Source of the DNA: Streptomyces olivoverticillatus
GTDB lineage: Bacteria > Actinomycetota > Actinomycetes > Streptomycetales > Streptomycetaceae
Reading direction: 5' to 3'
Length of the DNA stretch: 64,000 nucleotides
Assembly (NCBI RefSeq): GCF_014203555.1
Contig: NZ_JACHJH010000004.1
Location: forward strand, 1-64,000
Shown: positions 9,300-18,763 of the stretch, in pieces
Layout of the letters: each line of letters begins with the position of its first letter
Position numbering within the stretch: the first letter of the stretch is position 1
Position numbers and translations under genes: made by a program
The notes under the pieces: model-generated
Told to the model about the DNA's origin: nothing
What the model saw: only the letters and a program-made list of their open reading frames with translations
The model's database searches: none

Positions 9300-11399
9300 T
9301 CACAGGCTGGGCCTCGGCAGCACCCCGCCCGCCACCGCGCGCTGGCGGGGTGCTGCCGTGCCCGTCCAGCACGTGCCGCGGCGGGCCAGGAGGCGGCGCA
9401 GCCACAGTTCTGTGGAGACGAGTTCGGCCAGGCCGTCCAGGGGCAGCGGTTCGCCTTCCGCCGCCGCGTACAGGGCGCCCCGTACGACGTGGGCCTCGAT
9501 CAGGCCCGCGTCGGCGATCAGAGGCGTCTCGAAGAGGTCCAGCAGGAGGCCCGCGGCCGCCCTGAGGCCCGCTCGTGCCGCCGCGGCGTGGGAGGCGTGC
9601 GAGGGGGCGCCCCAGCCGGGAGGCAGGTTCCTGATGCCCGTTCCCGCGAGGACGGCGCGCAGCACTGATGCGCGCGCCCCCGGTTGAACGCGGAGGGCCT
9701 CGGGGAGTGCGCGGCAGGCGCGCACGACCTGGTTGTCGAGAAAAGGGGCGTGCAGCCGCTGGCCCCGCACCTCTGCCGCCTGTTCGAAGATGCGGTGGTC
9801 GGCGGCATGCCGGGCGAGTGCCGCGGCGGCGCGGCGTTCGCCCGGGCGTTGCAGGAGGCCCATGGGGCGTACGGCGGCGGCCTGGAGGCGAACCGATACT
9901 TCGGCCAGCGCCTCCCCCGTGAGCCACCGGGCGGCGGGGCCCGGCCTGCACCAGGTGAGCGCCGCGAGCGAGGCGTCCACGGGCCCTGCCCCTCCGAGCG
10001 GGCCTTCTGCCGTCTCCATGGCGTGGAGGCCGGGCCTCAGCAGGGCGGCCGCCGCGGCTTCCAGCCCCTCCCGGTGCGTCGTACGGGCCAGTCGGCGGGC
10101 GGCCCGGTAGACGGTGAAGGGGACGAAGAGGGAGTGCGCCGAGGGGCCGTCGGCCCGGGCCAGGGCGGAGACAGGGCGCAGCAAGTGGCGTCGGCGGCGG
10201 TCCAGGAGCAGGTCGGCGAGGCGTGCGGGGTGGGCGTCAAGTACTTGGCGGGCGCCGTGTCCGACGAGGTGGTCGGCGCTGCCTGCGGTGAGGCGTCGGC
10301 GGTGGCGTTCAGCGGTGACGAGCGCGGGGGCGGGTTCGTCGGTGAGCGGGCCGTTGTCGAGGCCGGCGTAGGGGAGTGCTTCGGTGCCCGCGGCGACGAT
10401 GACGTGGTGCAGGCGGGGGCTTGCGGCGATGGCGCGGGCGCGTTCGAGTTCGTGTGCGCGGGCGTGCCCGTCGTCGGCTGCGAGGTCGTTGAGGGTGACG
10501 GCGAGGAGGCGTTCTCCGGCGCCGGTGCCGTGGCCGATGGGGGTGCCGGGCAGGCCCGGCAGTCCGGCGGCGAGCAGGGCCAGGGTGCCGGAGGCGCTGC
10601 CTCCGGTGAGGTCGGCGCCGATACCGGGGGCGGGTGCGCCGCGGGCGGCGCGGCGGTGGGCGGGGCCCATGCCGGGTACGGGGCCGGGGTCGCGGTGGGT
10701 GTGGCGGGGGGCGGCGAAGCGGGTGCGTACGGATTCGACGAGGACGTCGCGTACGCCGTCGATGGCCTGGGCGGCCTCGAGTTGGGGGGCGGCGACGGCG
10801 AGGGAGGCGGTGGGTTCGTAGCCGGTGATGTCCCGGGCGCCGTCGCGCAGGACGAGGGCGTGGCCGGGGGGTACGCGGCGTACGCCGAGGTAGGGGGTGC
10901 CGTCGCCGAGTGCTTCGGGGGAGTCGGGGCAGGCCAGGAGTGCGGCGAGGTGGCCGATGTCGAGCTGGGCTTCGACGAGGTCGGCGAGGGGGAGGGCGGC
11001 GGTTGCGTAGGCGGTGCCGCCGGCCCAGGTGGTGTGGAAGACGGGCCGGGCGCCCGCGAGGTCCGCGGTGATGGTGAGGCGGCGCCCGACGTGGGCGACG
11101 GCGGTGTAGCTGCCGGGCCATGCGGTGAGGTGGCGGAGGGCGCCGCCGCGTGCGGCGGTGAGGCCGGTGCGCAGTGCGTCGTCGCTTGCGCCGCAGCGGC
11201 CGAGGACGGCGAGGCGGGTGTGGGGGTCGGCTTGGACGACGCGGACTTCGTCGGGGCGCCAGTCGCCGACGGCCCACAGAGGTGCCGGGTCGCCCCACAG
11301 GAGGCGGGCGCCTACAGGGTGGACGGCGGGGTTGTCCGGGGTGTGGGGCCCGTGGGGTCCCGGGGTGGTGGTGCAGCTCCACCCCACCAACCAGCGCAT
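9300..11399 (-). CDS. Asparagine synthase / macrolactam-cyclase-like protein
   Basis: This 699-residue protein has the two-domain layout of class II asparagine synthetases and lasso-peptide cyclases: an N-terminal Ntn-like half (about 1-210) and a synthetase half (about 220-660). It begins MRWLVG without the N-terminal cysteine of a glutaminase, so glutamine hydrolysis is unlikely. It resembles the group annotated as albusnodin/ikarugamycin-family macrolactam cyclases. The pyrophosphate loop reads LTGGSASGT, lacking the Asp of the usual SGGxDS. No precursor peptide, leader protease or recognition protein lies nearby. The start is ATG 11399; the upstream frame is not protein-like. Function unresolved. 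Confidence 0.75.
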   Translation of the reverse strand: MRWLVGWSCTTTPGPHGPHTPDNPAVHPVGARLLWGDPAPLWAVGDWRPDEVRVVQADPHTRLAVLGRCGASDDALRTGLTAARGGALRHLTAWPGSYTAVAHVGRRLTITADLAGARPVFHTTWAGGTAYATAALPLADLVEAQLDIGHLAALLACPDSPEALGDGTPYLGVRRVPPGHALVLRDGARDITGYEPTASLAVAAPQLEAAQAIDGVRDVLVESVRTRFAAPRHTHRDPGPVPGMGPAHRRAARGAPAPGIGADLTGGSASGTLALLAAGLPGLPGTPIGHGTGAGERLLAVTLNDLAADDGHARAHELERARAIAASPRLHHVIVAAGTEALPYAGLDNGPLTDEPAPALVTAERHRRRLTAGSADHLVGHGARQVLDAHPARLADLLLDRRRRHLLRPVSALARADGPSAHSLFVPFTVYRAARRLARTTHREGLEAAAAALLRPGLHAMETAEGPLGGAGPVDASLAALTWCRPGPAARWLTGEALAEVSVRLQAAAVRPMGLLQRPGERRAAAALARHAADHRIFEQAAEVRGQRLHAPFLDNQVVRACRALPEALRVQPGARASVLRAVLAGTGIRNLPPGWGAPSHASHAAAARAGLRAAAGLLLDLFETPLIADAGLIEAHVVRGALYAAAEGEPLPLDGLAELVSTELWLRRLLARRGTCWTGTAAPRQRAVAGGVLPRPSL
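9315..9358. terminator. Hairpin at the convergent sigma factor / cyclase-like gene ends
   Basis: A 15-bp perfect inverted repeat (CGGCAGCACCCCGCC and its complement) lies 55 bp past the sigma-factor stop. It overlaps the last codons of the cyclase-like gene on the other strand. It probably terminates the sigma-factor transcript. Confidence 0.7.
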
Positions 11400-12255
11400 C
11401 GCCGCCTCCACAGGCTGTGGACAGCCACCGGGCGCCGTGGGCCGTGTGGTGGCTGTCGGGTAGCAGTCGTCGTCGGGCGGGCGGGCCGGGTGCCGCTCGC
11501 CGGGGTTGCGGACCTCAGGTTGCACATTGGACAACTCGCATCGGGCAGCTGTCATCATGCACAGCAACCCCAGGGTTGCGACATCCGGTGGACGACCAAT
11601 GGCGGCCGTCTGCGGTCTGCGGCGGCGAGCCCAACGCACCTCACAACGGCGAGAGATGGCGTTTCGTCACGGTTTCGGGGGCGCCTGCCCTGGGCGGCCC
11701 AGGCGGTGGGCCCTGGCGGGTTCCGGCCAAATTCAAGTGATCTGCCGGCGGAGGGTTAGAAGGGGCGCATTCGCCAACTGCTTCCGTTTACGGGTCTGTG
11801 CTCCGGCCCGCCGGTCCGGTGCGGCCGTCCGCCGGCGGGGAGGGCTTTGCTGCGCCCTATAGGCGCGAGCCTGCTTCGGACATGCGGCGAGCGGCTTCCG
11901 GATGCCCGGTGGCGTCCCGCAACGTCACAGTCCGGGAGGCGCGAGCCACCTCCCGGACCGTTCCGCCGCCCGCGGGGAATGAGGCGACGGCTTCCCCCAG
12001 CCCACTGGATCCAGTACAGCGGGCCAACCCACGCTCCTCCATGAAACCCCGTGCGCGGTTGGCGAGGACAGAGCGCACGGTGGGCGCACGGCCACACACA
12101 ACCGGAGCACGTGCCCCTCGGTGCACGCACATACGGACCAGAATCTCGCCATCCGGGACATCACCTCTTAACGGTCGGGATGCGGCGAACTACGCTGGGT
12201 TTACGAATGCCTCGTGCCTATGCCGGGGCGGGCGTCGCGTCGTCGAGGGGTGCGC
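11400..12255. other. Long non-coding gap
   Basis: About 850 bp without a convincing gene lie between the divergent cyclase-like and HTH genes. I looked on both strands for a short lasso-precursor-like reading frame with a Shine-Dalgarno and found none. The only clear structure is an inverted repeat at 11931-11957. Confidence 0.5.
11931..11957. repeat. Inverted repeat in the non-coding gap
   Basis: TCCGGGAGG and its exact complement are separated by 9 nt. It could be a short terminator or a regulator binding site. There is no flanking T-tract. Confidence 0.45.
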
Positions 12256-13788
12256 ATGTCCAGGGAGCCACGCGGACCGAACGAGAAGCTGGGCACTGTC
12301 CTCGCCCTCGCGGGCATCAGCAACGCCGGACTCGCGCGCAGGGTCAACGACCTCGGTGCGCAGCGGGGATTGACGCTTCGCTACGACAAGACGTCGGTCG
12401 CCCGCTGGGTCTCCAAGGGCATGGTGCCGCAGGGTGCGGCTCCGCATCTGATCGCGGCGGCCATAGCGGCCAAGCTCGGCCGCCCGGTTCCGCTGCACGA
12501 GATCGGTCTGGCGGATGCCGATCCGGCGCCCGAGGTGGGGCTGTCGTTTCCGCGCGATGTCGGCCAGGCGGTGCGGGCCGCGACGGAGCTGTACCGGCTG
12601 GATCTCGCCGGTCGGCGTGGGGGCGGGGGGATTTGGCAGAGCCTGGCCGGTTCTTTTTCCGTCAGCGCGTATGCGACCCCTGCTTCACGTTGGCTGATAA
12701 CGCCCGCCGACAGCTCGGTGGCCCGCGAGCCGCACGAGGCGGCCGGGGAGCCGGGAGCGAACGGCGCGCCTGTGCATGGCAGTTGCGGCAGCAATGGTTC
12801 CGTATCCGCCGGGCACGGCTCGCCCGGCGCCGGTGCGCCCCCTGCCGCCGGCCCCGAGTGCGGTTTAGTGCTGCGGGTCGGGCACAGCGATGTGACCAAA
12901 TTGCGGGAGGCGGCGGACGATGCGCGCCGCTGGGACTCCAAGTACGGTGGCGGCGACTGGCGTTCGTCCATGGTCCCCGAGTGCCTGCGGGTCGACGCGG
13001 CGCCGCTGCTGCTGGGTTCGTACAGCGACGAAGTGGGCAGGGCGCTGTTCGGCGCGACTGCCGAACTGACGCGCCTGGCCGGGTGGATGGCCTTCGACAC
13101 GGGCCAGCAGGAGGCCGCGCAGCGTTACTACATCCAGGCGCTGCGTCTGGCGCGGGCGGCGGCGGATGTGCCGCTCGGCGGGTACGTGCTGGCTTCGATG
13201 AGCCTGCAGGCCACCTACCGGGGGTTCGCCGACGAGGGCGTGGATCTCGCGCAGGCCGCCTCCGAGCGCAATCGCGGGCTGGCCACCGCCCGCACGATGA
13301 GCTTCTTCCGTCTGGTGGAGGCGCGGGCGCAGGCGAAGGCGGGGGACGCACCCGCCTGTGCCGCGGCGCTCAAGGCCGCCGAGGGGTGGCTGGAGCGGGC
13401 GCGGCCGGGCGACCCGGACCCGTCCTGGCTGGACTTCTACTCCCACGAGCGGTTCGCGGCCGACGCGGCCGAGTGCTACCGGGACCTGCGCATGCCGCGG
13501 CAGGTGCAGCGGTTCACCGAGCAGGCGCTGGCACGCCCGACGGAGGAGTTCGTGCGCTCGCACGGGCTGCGGCTGGTGGTGTCGGCGGTGGCCGAACTGG
13601 AGTCGGGGAATCTGGATGCCGCGTGTGCGGCGGGGGTGCGGGCGGTGGAGGTCGCCGGGCGGATTTCGTCGGCGCGGACGACCGAGTACGTACGCGACCT
13701 GCTGCACCGCCTGGAGCCGTACGGGAACGAGCCGCGGGTCGCGGAGCTGCGCGAGAGGGCGCGGCCGCTGCTCGTCGCCCCGGCGTGA
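12256..13788 (+). CDS. XRE-like HTH regulator with helical repeat domain (sporulation-associated type)
   Basis: This 510-residue protein has an N-terminal helix-turn-helix (about 8-60, including [14 protein letters not shown] and [10 protein letters not shown]). A variable Gly/Ser-rich middle (about 150-210) leads to an all-helical C-terminal half with TPR-like helices (about 255-500). The start is ATG 12256, preceded by CGAGGGG; an upstream in-frame GTG at 12214 has weaker support. It resembles a Streptomyces protein recalled as a sporulation-associated regulator in the same neighbourhood of S. coelicolor. The TPR-like part suggests ligand or protein binding. DNA targets are unknown. Confidence 0.75.
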   Translation: MSREPRGPNEKLGTVLALAGISNAGLARRVNDLGAQRGLTLRYDKTSVARWVSKGMVPQGAAPHLIAAAIAAKLGRPVPLHEIGLADADPAPEVGLSFPRDVGQAVRAATELYRLDLAGRRGGGGIWQSLAGSFSVSAYATPASRWLITPADSSVAREPHEAAGEPGANGAPVHGSCGSNGSVSAGHGSPGAGAPPAAGPECGLVLRVGHSDVTKLREAADDARRWDSKYGGGDWRSSMVPECLRVDAAPLLLGSYSDEVGRALFGATAELTRLAGWMAFDTGQQEAAQRYYIQALRLARAAADVPLGGYVLASMSLQATYRGFADEGVDLAQAASERNRGLATARTMSFFRLVEARAQAKAGDAPACAAALKAAEGWLERARPGDPDPSWLDFYSHERFAADAAECYRDLRMPRQVQRFTEQALARPTEEFVRSHGLRLVVSAVAELESGNLDAACAAGVRAVEVAGRISSARTTEYVRDLLHRLEPYGNEPRVAELRERARPLLVAPA

Positions 13789-13969
13789 GCCGCAGCCGTC
13801 CCTGAGGAGCCGGCCCCGCGGTCGGCCCCGGCGCCCGGACGTATCGCCTGATCGTTTCCATCCGGGGACCTGAGCCGCCCCGGTTGTCAGTGGTACGGGT
13901 CATGATGGGGACGTGGGTGAGGCGCTGGGGTTTCCGTCGCGGCGGCGGGCGCGGGGAGGTGGTGTCGAC

Positions 13970-15190
13970 GTGACGACGGCGGGCGGCCGCTTCGACTGTG
14001 ACGTGCTGGTGGTCGGTGGCGGCATCGTGGGCCTGTCCACGGCCTACGCAATCACGCGCGCCGCGCCGGGCACGCGCGTCGTGGTGCTGGAGAAGGAGAG
14101 CGGCCCCGCGCGCCATCAGACCGGGCGCAACAGCGGAGTGATCCACAGCGGTGTCTACTACCGGCCGGGTTCGCTCAAGGCCCGCTATGCCGTGCAGGGC
14201 GCGGCGGAGATGGTGACGTTCTGCGCCGAGCACGGCCTGCCGTACGAGGTGACGGGCAAGCTGATCGTCGCGACCGAGCGGGCGGAGCTGCCGCGGCTGC
14301 ACGCCCTGGCGCAGCGCGGCCGGGAGAACGGCATCCCGGTGCGGGAGCTGGGCCGCGCCCAGATAGCGGAGTACGAGCCGCGGGTGCGGGGCATCGCCGC
14401 CCTCCATGTGGGCACGACGGGCGTGTGCGATTTCGGCGCGGTGGCGGGCCGGCTGGCCCGCCTGGCGCAGGAGGCCGGGGCCGAGGTGCGGTACGGGGCG
14501 GAGGTGCGCGTCATAAGGCGGCGGGCGGACGCGGTGGCGGTGCGCACGGCCGGGGGCGCGGTGCTGCGGGCCCGGGCGCTGGTCAACTGCGCGGGGCTGC
14601 ACAGCGACCGGGTGGCGCGGCTGGCGGGCGATGCCCCCGGCATGCGGATCGTTCCTTTCCGCGGGGAGTACTTCGAGCTGGCCCCGTCGCGTACGGACCT
14701 GGTGCGCGCTCTGGTGTATCCGGTGCCGGATCCGGCGTTCCCCTTCCTGGGCGTCCATCTGACCCGGGGCATCGACGGGCGGGTGCACGTGGGGCCGAAT
14801 GCGGTGCCGGCGCTGGCTCGGGAGGGGTACGGCTGGGGGGTGGTGCGGCCGCGTGAGCTGGCGGGCACCGTGGCCTACCCCGGTGCGTGGCGAATCGCCC
14901 GTCGGCACTGGCGGTACGGGGCGGGCGAGGTGCGGCGCTCGCTGTCGAAGCGGGCCTTCACCGAGGCTGTGCGCCGGCTGTTGCCGGAGGTGTCGGAGGG
15001 GGAGCTGATACCGGCGCCGTCGGGGGTCCGGGCGCAGGCGGTGCTGCCGGACGGGACGCTGGTGGACGACTTCCTGTTCGCGGAGTCGGCGCGGATGGTG
15101 CACGTGCTCAATGCGCCCTCCCCGGCGGCGACGGCGTCGCTGCCGATCGGCCGGGAGGTGGCGCGCAGGGTGCTGGCCGGTCTGGAGTGA
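13970..15190 (+). CDS. lhgO: L-2-hydroxyglutarate oxidase
   Basis: This FAD enzyme of the DAO/LhgO family is predicted to oxidise L-2-hydroxyglutarate to 2-oxoglutarate. The dinucleotide motif VVGGGIVGLSTA lies at about 14-25, followed by the family signature HQTGRNSGVIHSGVYY at about 53-68. A C-terminal segment with PSGVRAQ closes the FAD site. GTG 13970 is chosen because GGAGG sits 10 nt upstream; an earlier GTG at 13913 would add 19 Arg/Gly-rich residues. The predicted length of 406 residues matches the family. It runs toward the GH16 gene on the other strand. Confidence 0.85.
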   Translation: MTTAGGRFDCDVLVVGGGIVGLSTAYAITRAAPGTRVVVLEKESGPARHQTGRNSGVIHSGVYYRPGSLKARYAVQGAAEMVTFCAEHGLPYEVTGKLIVATERAELPRLHALAQRGRENGIPVRELGRAQIAEYEPRVRGIAALHVGTTGVCDFGAVAGRLARLAQEAGAEVRYGAEVRVIRRRADAVAVRTAGGAVLRARALVNCAGLHSDRVARLAGDAPGMRIVPFRGEYFELAPSRTDLVRALVYPVPDPAFPFLGVHLTRGIDGRVHVGPNAVPALAREGYGWGVVRPRELAGTVAYPGAWRIARRHWRYGAGEVRRSLSKRAFTEAVRRLLPEVSEGELIPAPSGVRAQAVLPDGTLVDDFLFAESARMVHVLNAPSPAATASLPIGREVARRVLAGLE

Positions 15191-15230
15191 GGAGCGCCGT
15201 GGCGGCCGTGGCCGGGGGGCGGGCCCCGGT

Positions 15231-16190
15231 TCAGTGCCGGTGGGCGTACACGCGTACGTAGTCGACGACCATCCGGGCGGGGAAGGGGGTGGAGTCGTCG
15301 GGCGGGCCCGGCCAGTCGCCGCCGACTGCCAGGTTGAGCAGCAGGTAGTGGGGGTGGTCGAAGACCCACTTCTGTCCGTTCTTCAGCCCGCCGGAGCAGG
15401 CGCTTCCGTAGACCTTGCCGTCGAGCAGCCAGGTGATCCTGTCGGGCGTCCAGTCGATGCGGTAGATGTGGAAGCCGTCCGCGAGGCTCCTGCTGCGAGG
15501 GAGGCCGGTGTGCCTCTCGATGCCCTGGCTGACGTAGCCCGGGCCGTGGACGGCGCCGTGCACCGTGCCCGGCTGTCTGCCGAGCACCTCCATCACGTCG
15601 ATCTCGCCGTTGTCCGGCCAGGCCACCTTGTCGGAGTTCGCGCCCAGCATCCAGAAGGCGGGCCACATGCCGTGGCCCCCGGGGACCTTGATCCTGGCCT
15701 CGAAGCGCCCGTAGGCGCGGGAGAAGCGGCCCTTGGTGGTGATCCGCCCGGAGGTGATGTCACAGGGCCCGACCACGCAGGCCATGCCGGGCAGCCGCTC
15801 GCGGCGGGCGGTGACGACGAGATGGCCGGCGCCGTCGAGGGAGACGTTGCCGGGCCGGTCGGTGTAGTACTGCCACTCGTGGTTGCCCCACTGGGGCTCG
15901 CCACCCCGGTCGAAGACCCACTTCTGCGGGTCGGGGCGGCGATGGGCGGGGCCGCGGAAATCGTCCGACCAGACGAGCTTCCACTCCCCCGCGTGGTGCT
16001 CGTACGCCTGCACGGCGCCCGGCCTGCGGGCGTCGTCCCTGTGCCCGTACGGTGTGCCGCCGCCGTCGTGGCCCGCGCCGCCTTCGTCATGGCCCGCGCC
16101 GCAGCCGGCGAGCAGCGGCGCGGTGGCCAGCAGTGCCACCGCGCAGAGCCTGGTGGCGAAGAGCCTGGCGGTGAAGGGGCGCAGTCGCAT
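15231..16190 (-). CDS. Glycoside hydrolase family 16 lipoprotein (beta-glucanase-like)
   Basis: The 319-residue precursor begins with a lipoprotein signal peptide ending in the lipobox LLAGC (Cys30), so it should be anchored outside the membrane. The GH16 domain spans about 70-319. The catalytic motif EIDVME at 196-201 supplies nucleophile Glu196 and acid/base Glu201, and GMWPAFWMLG precedes it as in laminarinases. Expected activity is hydrolysis of beta-1,3 or mixed-linkage glucans such as laminarin or fungal wall glucan; exact specificity cannot be read. The open frame extends upstream, but only the ATG at 16190 leads into a signal peptide. Confidence 0.88.
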   Translation of the reverse strand: MRLRPFTARLFATRLCAVALLATAPLLAGCGAGHDEGGAGHDGGGTPYGHRDDARRPGAVQAYEHHAGEWKLVWSDDFRGPAHRRPDPQKWVFDRGGEPQWGNHEWQYYTDRPGNVSLDGAGHLVVTARRERLPGMACVVGPCDITSGRITTKGRFSRAYGRFEARIKVPGGHGMWPAFWMLGANSDKVAWPDNGEIDVMEVLGRQPGTVHGAVHGPGYVSQGIERHTGLPRSRSLADGFHIYRIDWTPDRITWLLDGKVYGSACSGGLKNGQKWVFDHPHYLLLNLAVGGDWPGPPDDSTPFPARMVVDYVRVYAHRH

Positions 16191-16479
16191 GAGTGGTCTC
16201 CGTCTCACGGGAGGGAGCTCTCGGGCCCCGGCGGGCGGTGCCGGGCAGGATCGTAAAGGCGTGGGCGCGGCTGCCGGGGCCGCCGCGCCCTGGTGTGGGG
16301 CGGGGCGCCCGGAACGGCGGTACGGCGGGGTGGGGCGCCCCCTGGCTGCCGTGGGGGTCCGGGTCCGCTGCCTTGCGGGGCCCGGCTCCACCGCCGTACG
16401 GGGCCTCGGCCCCGGCCCGCTGCCCCCCGGTCCGCTGCCGCAAATGTTCCGCTTCCGCCGCCCGTAGACTGGGAGGACT

Positions 16480-17286
16480 GTGTCCGAGAACCGTGCCCCC
16501 GCCCCCACGCCCGTAGCCGCCCAGGTGCCGGCTCCCGCCCGCGCGCGCAAGGAGCCGATGTTCCCCGATGGTCCCGCGCCGGACCCGGCGGGCTCGCACC
16601 ACGAGCGCCGCATCCGCTCGTTCCAGCCGCGCCGCAGCCGGGTCACGCCCGGCCAGGGCGAGGCGCTGCGCCGGCTGTGGCCGAAGTGGGGCCTGGACAT
16701 CGACGGCCTGAGCCGCCTGGACCTGGGCGAGCTGTTCGGCGACCCCGAGCTGCCCGTCGTCCTGGAGATCGGCTTCGGCATGGGCGAGGCCACGGCCCGG
16801 ATGGCGGCCGCCGACCCCGGCACCGGCATCCTCGCCTGTGACGTCCACACCCCCGGCCAGGGCAACCTCCTCGCCCTCGCCGAGCGGAACGGGCTGGAAA
16901 ACGTGCGGGTCGCCAACGGCGACGCGATCATCCTGCTCCGCGAGATGCTCGCCCCCGACTCCCTCGCGGGCATGCGCGTCTACTTCCCGGACCCCTGGCC
17001 CAAGAAGCGCCACCACAAGCGCCGTCTGATCCAGCCGGAGTTCCTGGCGCTGGCCGCCACCCGGCTCGCACCCGGGGCCGTGCTGCACTGCGCCACGGAC
17101 TGGGAGCCGTACGCGGAGCAGATGCTGGAGGTCCTGACCGCCAGCCCGGACTTCGAGAACACCCAGGCCGACGGCGGTTACGCGCCGCGTCCGGAGTTCC
17201 GCCCGCTGACGCGGTTCGAGGGGCAGGGCCTGGACAAGGGCCACGTCGTGCACGACCTGCTCTTCCGCAGGCGCGCGGCAAAGTAG
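16480..17286 (+). CDS. trmB: tRNA (guanine-N7-)-methyltransferase
   Basis: This 268-residue protein should methylate G46 in the variable loop of tRNAs using S-adenosylmethionine. The SAM motif VLEIGFGMGEA is at about 94-104, and the TrmB signature YFPDPWPKKRHHKRR at about 168-182. About 45 N-terminal residues are a Pro/Ala-rich extension often seen in streptomycete homologs. The PrsW-like gene follows in the same direction after about 50 bp. Confidence 0.95.
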   Translation: MSENRAPAPTPVAAQVPAPARARKEPMFPDGPAPDPAGSHHERRIRSFQPRRSRVTPGQGEALRRLWPKWGLDIDGLSRLDLGELFGDPELPVVLEIGFGMGEATARMAAADPGTGILACDVHTPGQGNLLALAERNGLENVRVANGDAIILLREMLAPDSLAGMRVYFPDPWPKKRHHKRRLIQPEFLALAATRLAPGAVLHCATDWEPYAEQMLEVLTASPDFENTQADGGYAPRPEFRPLTRFEGQGLDKGHVVHDLLFRRRAAK

Positions 17287-17334
17287 CCGAGAAACCGGCG
17301 GCACCCGGCCGCGGCCCTTGGTTAGGGTCTTCGG

Positions 17335-18690
17335 GTGCACCAGTCACCGCCTCCGCCCCTGTTCCCGCCCCACCAGCCGGCGCCTTCGGCGTTCCGGCAC
17401 TATGCGCAGCGCCGCGCCCTGTGGGACACCCTCTGGGACAGCAAGGCGGTGCGGGCCGGCGGGCTGATCCTGCTGCTCGCCCTGTGCGGTCTCGTCATCC
17501 TCGCGCTGGTGCGCGAGCAGACGGGCACCGAGGGGTTCCTGGTGGGCCTGGGGCTGGCCGTGCTGCCGGTGCCCCTGCTGATAGCCGCGTTCCGCTGGAT
17601 GGACCGGGTCGAGCCCAAGCCCTGGCGGAACCTCGTCTTCGCCTTCGCCTGGGGCTCGTGCGCGGCCACCCTGGTGGCCCTGCTGGCCAATGGCTACGCC
17701 ACCAAGTGGCTGCTGACCTCGATCGACGTGTCGCACCGCGCGGACGCCTCCAGTTGGGGGGCGACGTTCGTGGCACCGGTGGTGGAGGAGAGCGCCAAGG
17801 CCGCGGCCGTTCTGCTGCTGTTCCTCTTCCGGCGCCGCGACTTCAACGGCATCGTGGACGGCGTGGTGATCGCGGGCATTACGGCCACGGGGTTCGCCTT
17901 CACCGAGAACATCCTCTATCTGGGCAACGCCTTCGCCTCCGACCAGAGCTTCGGTTACTCGGGGCTGGGGGCGACGACGGCGGCGACGTTCTTCATGCGG
18001 GTGCTGATGTCGCCGTTCGCGCATCCGCTCTTCACGTCGATGACGGGCATCGGCTTCGGCATAGCGGCCACACTGGCCCCCAGCCGCCGCGTGCTGCGGG
18101 TGCTCGTCCCCGTGGCCGCCCTGCTGACGGCGATGGTCCTGCACGGCGTCTGGAACGGCTCGGCGTCCCTGCCCGGCCTGGGTTTCCTGGCGGTCTACGC
18201 CCTCTTCATGGTCCCCGTCTTCGGCGCCCTGACGTGGCTGACGATCTGGTCCCGCCAGAACGAGCTCCGCACCATCAGCACCCACCTGCCGGCCTACCAG
18301 GCCGCGGGCTGGATCACCCCGCCGGAGCCGCTGGCCCTGTCCTCCATGCGGGCCCGCGGCATAGCCCGCGACACGGCCCGCCGCACCGGCGGCCCGGCGG
18401 CGGCCCGCACGGTGGCCGAGTACATCTCCTTCGCCACATCCCTGGCCTTCCTCCGCCAACGCGCCTACCGCGGCACGGCGGACCAGGACTTCACGGCACG
18501 GGAACAGGAGCTGCTCCACCACTTGTGGCAGCGCAGGGAGGTGGCGCAACCGGCGCTGGCGTCCTCGGTGGCAACGGCTCCCCGCCCTTTCGCGGCGCCG
18601 GTGTGGCCGGGGGCGCAGGGGTGGGGAACACCGGGCCAGACCCCGGGACCGATGCCAGGCTGGCCGCAGGGGCCGGGGCAGGGGCGCTGA
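17335..18690 (+). CDS. PrsW-family intramembrane metalloprotease
   Basis: This 451-residue membrane protein has about eight to nine hydrophobic helices. The conserved PrsW-type motifs are VVEESAKA, FAFTENILYLG, MSPFAHPLF and VLHGVWNG, whose Glu and His residues are thought to form the active site. In Bacillus subtilis PrsW cleaves an anti-sigma factor, but most relatives are uncharacterised, so the substrate is unknown. The GTG at 17335 starts 49 bp after trmB; co-transcription is likely. The last 90 residues are a soluble Pro/Gly/Gln-rich tail. Confidence 0.85.
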   Translation: MHQSPPPPLFPPHQPAPSAFRHYAQRRALWDTLWDSKAVRAGGLILLLALCGLVILALVREQTGTEGFLVGLGLAVLPVPLLIAAFRWMDRVEPKPWRNLVFAFAWGSCAATLVALLANGYATKWLLTSIDVSHRADASSWGATFVAPVVEESAKAAAVLLLFLFRRRDFNGIVDGVVIAGITATGFAFTENILYLGNAFASDQSFGYSGLGATTAATFFMRVLMSPFAHPLFTSMTGIGFGIAATLAPSRRVLRVLVPVAALLTAMVLHGVWNGSASLPGLGFLAVYALFMVPVFGALTWLTIWSRQNELRTISTHLPAYQAAGWITPPEPLALSSMRARGIARDTARRTGGPAAARTVAEYISFATSLAFLRQRAYRGTADQDFTAREQELLHHLWQRREVAQPALASSVATAPRPFAAPVWPGAQGWGTPGQTPGPMPGWPQGPGQGR

Positions 18691-18763
18691 TAAGCCCCCC
18701 AGCGGCCTGCTGAGGCCCCGGATATCGGATCGTCTGCCCCGCAACACCACTACCCTCTGAACC

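Noticed and set aside
9684..11759. Long plus-strand frame opposite the cyclase-like gene
   Set aside because: Gly/Ala/Val-rich shadow without motifs; the minus-strand gene has domain structure.
11400..12255. Lasso-peptide precursor next to the cyclase-like gene
   Set aside because: No short frame with ribosome-binding site, leader and core-like ending was seen on either strand.
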